Origin: Burkholderia ambifaria
GTDB taxonomy: Bacteria > Pseudomonadota > Gammaproteobacteria > Burkholderiales > Burkholderiaceae
DNA: 64,000 bases
Direction of reading: 5' to 3'
NCBI RefSeq assembly: GCF_001443045.1
Contig: NZ_LKPJ01000004.1
Location: forward strand, 125,292-189,291
The position numbers and the translations under genes are program-made. Positions 59,602 through 64,000 of this stretch are shown in pieces (the stretch's first letter is position 1; every line of letters begins with the position of its first letter). The notes beneath the pieces are model-generated. The model worked only from the letters and a program-made list of their open reading frames with translations, made no database searches and had not been told where the DNA came from.

Positions 59602-62073
59602 ATGCAGAACACGGCACAAGCCCTGAGAGACCTTGCGCTGGGGCCGCAGCACAACCGGCAAGTGCAAATCAACTTTCCGGACGACAACGCGCCCTACAAA
59701 ATCCTGCTACCGAATGCATTCGAGGCGGTTGAATCGCTATCGAAGGATTTCGCGTACAAGATCGAAATCCTGTCGGATAACGACCACCTCGAGCCGAAGA
59801 ACTTCATCGGCAAGCGCGTGACGGTCAGCCTGACGCGCGGCGACGGTAGCCGACGCTATTTCAACGGCCATATCTTCGCGTTCCGACACGTTCGCACGGA
59901 CGGCGGCTGGGTGTTCTACGAGGCGAACGTAGGCCCGTGGCTGCGCTACCTGAAGTACAGCCAGCACAATCGCCTGTTCCTCGACCAGAATCTGCACGAC
60001 CAGACGGCGACGGTTTTTCAGGACTACGGCGTGTTGCCCGAATGGGCGTGGCACGTCGCTGAAGACGATCCGCGCATGACGATGGCCTGCCAGTTCGACG
60101 AAGACGACCACAATTATCTTCATCGGCGCTGGGAACATGCGGGTTATCTGTACTGGTACGAACATACGGCCACGTCACACACGCTGACCGTCTCCGATCC
60201 GACGCGTCCCGCGCCCGCGATCGACGGCAGGGTTCACGAAATCCGTTTCCACAATGGCATGGGTGCGGAGGAATCGGACAGCATTCTGAGTTGGTCCCCG
60301 TTCCAGCAGACCACGTCGACGCACGCGGAACTGTCCCGTTTCGACTTCAAGAGCCCGACGCCGACCCACGTTCAAACGAGCATGTTGAACCCCGAAGCCA
60401 CGCTGCCGCAACTCGAATGGAACGAGTACGCCGGCGCGTACGGTTATCGAAACATGGAACACGGGTATCAGATCGCCAATCGCCGGATGGAGGAAATCGA
60501 AGCGACGATCAAGCGCTTCGACGCGAAGGGCAACAATCGCTTCGTGCAGCCTGGCCGCTGGTTCCGGCTCACCGACCGTTACGGCTCGGCGCTGAGCCGT
60601 GACCCGAGCGACGACGAATATCTGATCGTCTCGGTCCGGCATGTGGCGACCAACAACTATCTGCAGGACACGGGTGTGCTGGCGGAATACCGCAACGAGT
60701 TCACGTGTGTTCCCAGGGCGACCCCGTGGCGGCCCGGACGCGGCTTCAACAGCGTCGACACGAAGATCCTCGCGCCGCAGACAGCGACGGTTGTTGGCCA
60801 ATCCGGTACGAGTATTCATACCGACGAACACGGTCGCGTCCTGGTTCAATTCCATTGGGATCGCGACGGCAAGTACTCGACATGGGTGCGAGTCGCGAGC
60901 GGTTGGGCTGGCGGTGGCCAGGGGATGGCGGCATTGCCCCGCATCGGTTCCGAAGTGATCGTGCAATGGCTCGACGGCAATCCGGACCACCCGATCATCA
61001 CGGGCCGCGTGATGAACGCGCGCAACGTGCCGTCGTGGAAGCTGCCGGACGAGCATGCGCTGATGGGCATCCGTAGCCGGGAACTGACCGGCGCGGACGG
61101 CAACGCATCGTCGGGCCGCAGCAATCACCTGATTTTCGACGATACGGCGAACGCCATTCAGGCGCAGCTCCGGTCCGACCATGCGACCAGCCAGCTCTCG
61201 CTCGGCAAGATCACCCGCATCGAGGACTGGCAGGGACGCAAGGACGCTCGGGGAGAGGGTTTCGAACTACGCACCGATGAGGTCGGTGCGATCCGCAGCG
61301 GCAAGGGCATGGTGATCAGCACCGAGGTACGTCCTGCGGCGCATGGGCACCTCTCTGACGTGAGCGAACCGGCATCGCGGTTGACCAAAGCGCAAACGTT
61401 ACACGGGCAACTTGGCAAACTCGCGCAGCAGTATCAGGCGCAGGACAGCGGCGCTGGCCAGACGCCGATCGCCGACGCACTGAAGTCGCAGGTGGACGGC
61501 ATTCAGGGCGCGGGGGCGACGGGTAGCAGCGACAAGGGCGACTTCCCGGAGCTCGACGAAGCGCATCTGCTGCTGGCCGGTGCAGCCGGGATCGCCGTCA
61601 CGACGCCCGCGACGGCGCACGTGACGGGCGGTCAGCACGTGGCCGTCACGGCCGGTGACAGCATGTCGGTTGCGACCGGGAAGTCGTTTTTTGCCAGCGT
61701 CTCTGACAGGTTCTCGCTGTTCGTGCACAAGATGGGGATGAAGCTGATCGCTGCGAGCGGCAAGGTGCAGGTGCATGCGGAAAACGACGAACTGGAACTG
61801 CTGGCCAAGAAGGTCGTTGCGATCATCAGCACGACGGACTGGATCAACATCACTGCAAAGCAAGGGATACGCTTGACTGCAGGAAACAGTCAGCTTGAGG
61901 TCAGTGCGAAGGGCATCGTGGGCTATACGCCCGGCGAGAACAAGATTCACGCCGGCAGTCACGATACGGTGGGACCGGAAAGCGTGCCGGCCAAGTTCCC
62001 CGGCAATGATCTGTGTGAACAGGTTGCAAGTGGCGCCGCCCAGGCTGGCCAAGCATCGGTCGCACTGACATGA
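59602..62073 (+). CDS. vgrG: T6SS spike protein VgrG (second copy)
   Basis: An 823-residue tip protein with GAGGGA before its ATG. The base domain spans about 1-380 (VQINFPDDNAPYKILLPNAFEAVESLSKDFAYKIEIL, HRRWEHAGYLYWYEH). The gp5-like OB-fold follows: HTDEHGRVLVQFHWDRDGKYSTWVRVASGWAGGGQGMAALPRIGSEVIVQWLDGNPDHPIITGRVMN. The DUF2345 extension lies in the C-terminal third (GIAVTTPATAHVTGGQHVAVTAGDSMSVATGKSFF). It belongs to a different VgrG subtype from the copy at 38.6 kb. The next gene is a DUF4123 adaptor, so it delivers the effector that follows. Confidence 0.95.
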   Translation: MQNTAQALRDLALGPQHNRQVQINFPDDNAPYKILLPNAFEAVESLSKDFAYKIEILSDNDHLEPKNFIGKRVTVSLTRGDGSRRYFNGHIFAFRHVRTDGGWVFYEANVGPWLRYLKYSQHNRLFLDQNLHDQTATVFQDYGVLPEWAWHVAEDDPRMTMACQFDEDDHNYLHRRWEHAGYLYWYEHTATSHTLTVSDPTRPAPAIDGRVHEIRFHNGMGAEESDSILSWSPFQQTTSTHAELSRFDFKSPTPTHVQTSMLNPEATLPQLEWNEYAGAYGYRNMEHGYQIANRRMEEIEATIKRFDAKGNNRFVQPGRWFRLTDRYGSALSRDPSDDEYLIVSVRHVATNNYLQDTGVLAEYRNEFTCVPRATPWRPGRGFNSVDTKILAPQTATVVGQSGTSIHTDEHGRVLVQFHWDRDGKYSTWVRVASGWAGGGQGMAALPRIGSEVIVQWLDGNPDHPIITGRVMNARNVPSWKLPDEHALMGIRSRELTGADGNASSGRSNHLIFDDTANAIQAQLRSDHATSQLSLGKITRIEDWQGRKDARGEGFELRTDEVGAIRSGKGMVISTEVRPAAHGHLSDVSEPASRLTKAQTLHGQLGKLAQQYQAQDSGAGQTPIADALKSQVDGIQGAGATGSSDKGDFPELDEAHLLLAGAAGIAVTTPATAHVTGGQHVAVTAGDSMSVATGKSFFASVSDRFSLFVHKMGMKLIAASGKVQVHAENDELELLAKKVVAIISTTDWINITAKQGIRLTAGNSQLEVSAKGIVGYTPGENKIHAGSHDTVGPESVPAKFPGNDLCEQVASGAAQAGQASVALT

Positions 62074-62083
62074 GCGAAGACAT

Positions 62084-62854
62084 ATGACGATTTCTCCCCT
62101 GCAAGTCGCCCCTGACGCCTCGGGGCCGCTCACACATGGTTTCCTGCTGGTCGAACCCACGATGCTGGCTCATGCACCTGAGCTGGCCGCACTCGATATG
62201 CGTCCGTGTACGCCGCGCGTGCTGGCACACCGCGAGGAATTGATGCCCCAACTCGTCGACATCGCTGCGTTGGACGATGAAGCGCGTACGCTGGCAACCG
62301 CGTACTGGATCGCGGAAACCCATATCGAACGCCCACCGGTGGTGTGCGCATGGCTGGACAGCGAAGCGACTGCCGACGCAATCTGCGAGCACCTCGCGCG
62401 TAATCTGGTCGGTCCGGGAGCGGACGGCAACCCAGCATTCTGGCGTTACTACGATCCGCGTGTGCTGAGCCTGATGCTCGCGGTGCTCGATTCGACTCAG
62501 CAACGGGGATTGTTTGGCCCGATTCAGGCGTGGCAGTTCGCGTGGGCCGGGTACCGCTGGCGCGTATCGCGTCCCGGCGCTGGCGCCGGGAATGCCGATC
62601 AATCGTCCGGCTGGCCGCGCCCCGAGCAATGGTCGCGCATCAATTGCAGTGAAGCTGCGGATCGGGTGCTACGCAGGCTACCCGCGATGTCAGCCGAGCA
62701 GGCTGTGCAATTCCCCATCGCACTGGACCGGGTGTTCAGTGAAGCGATTCTGGGCGGCCACGCCATGGATGTCGATGTGCTTGTCGAGTATGCATCGCAG
62801 CACTTGCGACACGATTTTGCACTTGACTCCGAAACTCCAGGACCAAAACCATGA
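62084..62854 (+). CDS. DUF4123 T6SS effector adaptor (Tap/TEC)
   Basis: A 256-residue cytosolic chaperone-adaptor. The DUF4123 core includes GFLLVEPTMLAHAPELAALDMRPCTPRVLAH near the start and NPAFWRYYDPRVLSLMLAVLDSTQQRGLFGPIQAWQFAW. Proteins of this family bind the effector's N-terminus and load it on the cognate VgrG without being secreted. It starts 10 bp after vgrG, and its stop overlaps the effector's ATG (ATGA), so synthesis is coupled. Confidence 0.92.
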   Translation: MTISPLQVAPDASGPLTHGFLLVEPTMLAHAPELAALDMRPCTPRVLAHREELMPQLVDIAALDDEARTLATAYWIAETHIERPPVVCAWLDSEATADAICEHLARNLVGPGADGNPAFWRYYDPRVLSLMLAVLDSTQQRGLFGPIQAWQFAWAGYRWRVSRPGAGAGNADQSSGWPRPEQWSRINCSEAADRVLRRLPAMSAEQAVQFPIALDRVFSEAILGGHAMDVDVLVEYASQHLRHDFALDSETPGPKP

Positions 62855-64000
62855 CAACCAAAGGTTGCCCGCTGTGCGATCGACAATCGCTGTTGATCTA
62901 TCCCGTGCGATACGCAATCGCCTGTCCGCGTGGCGCGGCGAAAGCTCCGGCGCTGTCCGGCAATTTCAAAATTGACGACCGCGCGCCCCAAGCAGTTGCC
63001 TCCGCCAAATACACGTTGCGTGCACTGCGCCAAGGCTATCTGTACACCTACGACGAGAAGCGCAAACGGCTCAGTGCTTATATGGTCCTGGATGATGGCA
63101 GTCTGTGGTATTTCCCGCCCGACACGACACCACCGCCGGGGGACGCCAAAAGCGCACTCACTCAAAGTTGCGTCGCGCGTGCCGAGACGGACTTTGAGTC
63201 GCTGGGTCGGTGCGTCAGCGTTCAACATACGCCTGGAAGCGACGAAGCGACCAACCTCTGGATTGGTTGGTCGAACGTGCGATGGACCAAGGACCTCGTA
63301 CACAATAAAATCAACGACTCGGCCTGGCGCAAGCAACATATGCAGTGTGTCAATATCCCCGCGATGCTGAGCGGAGGCGCAACCGACACGGGCGAATTTC
63401 AAGTCACCCAGAGCAAAATCGCGCATTTCGCGATGGATGCCCAGGCGATGAAGGCTGCGTTCGGCTTCAGCAACCGCGCGCCCAAGGACGAGATCCGTCT
63501 GCGTCAGCGCAACGTTGCCAAACGAATCGGCGACGCGATGGCCGAGTCGCCGAACAAGAAGGGCTTCGTGTTCGCGGTCAATGATCCCGTTGGCCTCACC
63601 AACGATCTCGCCGAACTGACCGTCCCCAACCTGAACAACGGTTTCGACGAACAGGTGTACTGGAAGTGGACGTCGGCGCAATTGCTCGAACGTGCCGAGG
63701 CCGGGATTCGAGCCAATGCGAAAGCCGCGACCGAATTCAGTTACGCCGCGTCGGAAGCGGCAAATATGGCGAATGGCTCTACGATGCCTCCCACCCCAAT
63801 GTCAGGTGACACGGCGGATATTGCCTTTTTGTATCGCGTTGCGAAGGGATGGATCAAGACCGGAAGTTTCCAGAAAGCTATGGATGAGGACAATAGGCGT
63901 TCGAAAAACGTGCCGGAGACCGCGCAAGAATCAGCGGACGACGCGTGGGATGATGCGGCGTTTAAGATCGGTCCCGATGGAAAACGAACCAGCGTGCTCG
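62851..64000 (+). CDS. VasX-like T6SS effector, 5' part (runs off the window)
   Basis: An open frame of at least 383 codons with no stop before the window end. The N-terminus MTTKGCPLCDRQSLLIYPVRYAIACP, then RALRQGYLYTYDEKRKRLSAYMVLDDGSLWYFPPD, matches the VasX N-terminal region shared by large membrane-acting T6SS effectors (the BTH_I2691-like group). That region binds the DUF4123 adaptor and VgrG. The toxic C-terminal part lies outside the window, so pore formation is expected from the family, not seen. Start and stop overlap with the adaptor gene confirm the start. Confidence 0.88.
   Translation, partial: MTTKGCPLCDRQSLLIYPVRYAIACPRGAAKAPALSGNFKIDDRAPQAVASAKYTLRALRQGYLYTYDEKRKRLSAYMVLDDGSLWYFPPDTTPPPGDAKSALTQSCVARAETDFESLGRCVSVQHTPGSDEATNLWIGWSNVRWTKDLVHNKINDSAWRKQHMQCVNIPAMLSGGATDTGEFQVTQSKIAHFAMDAQAMKAAFGFSNRAPKDEIRLRQRNVAKRIGDAMAESPNKKGFVFAVNDPVGLTNDLAELTVPNLNNGFDEQVYWKWTSAQLLERAEAGIRANAKAATEFSYAASEAANMANGSTMPPTPMSGDTADIAFLYRVAKGWIKTGSFQKAMDEDNRRSKNVPETAQESADDAWDDAAFKIGPDGKRTSVL

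Noticed and set aside
1-64000. CRISPR arrays, tRNA or rRNA genes, and transposase genes
   Set aside because: I looked for regular spaced repeats, cloverleaf-like sequences and transposase motifs and found none that hold up by eye.

Overview
This 64 kb window comes from a high-GC betaproteobacterium, almost certainly a Burkholderia of the cepacia complex. Codon use is strongly G/C-biased at third positions. A three-gene FAD-dependent glucose dehydrogenase operon (gamma-alpha-beta) matches the well-studied Burkholderia cepacia enzyme, including its [3Fe-4S] cysteine pattern and the three-haem cytochrome subunit. Genes for transport, regulation and envelope functions dominate, with no rRNA, tRNA or ribosomal genes, which suggests a secondary chromosome (inference).

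Layout. 0-15 kb: a small secreted protein, a bestrophin-type channel, a YdeP/FdhF-like molybdopterin oxidoreductase divergent from a MocR-type regulator, an MscS channel, a SulP/STAS permease, a MarR-isochorismatase-MFS operon behind a perfect 28-bp palindrome, a broken S11 peptidase gene and a LysR regulator. 14-26 kb: a beta-barrel protein, the Mg2+ P-type ATPase MgtA preceded by a proline-containing 52-codon leader ORF, an S8 serine protease lipoprotein with a G8 tract after its lipobox, a GltI-like binding protein, a Bcr/CflA exporter and a lipoprotein. 24-33 kb: pbpC and a giant alpha-2-macroglobulin gene, an envelope-defence pair. 33-38 kb: the FAD-GDH operon, a DoxX protein and a porin.

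38-48 kb is a type VI secretion (T6SS) accessory island: vgrG, a large peptidoglycan-hydrolase effector whose AT-rich 3' end encodes a GH19-like domain, an AT-rich periplasmic immunity candidate, PAAR, and an orphan tssF pointing the other way. Its far edge carries a decayed second copy of the DoxX-porin junction, so the island lies between duplicated sequence. A second T6SS island (vgrG, DUF4123 adaptor, VasX-like effector running off the end) starts near 59.2 kb and appears to have truncated a host gene.

48-59 kb: a P-loop NTPase, an isochorismatase-family hydrolase, an MHS-type transporter and an M20 amidohydrolase beside a LysR gene broken by an internal deletion; then ppnP, a small secreted protein, and an HPP/CBS protein, a MarR regulator and a ClC/CBS channel. 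The last three appear to form one regulon, because near-identical palindromes lie upstream of both transcription units.
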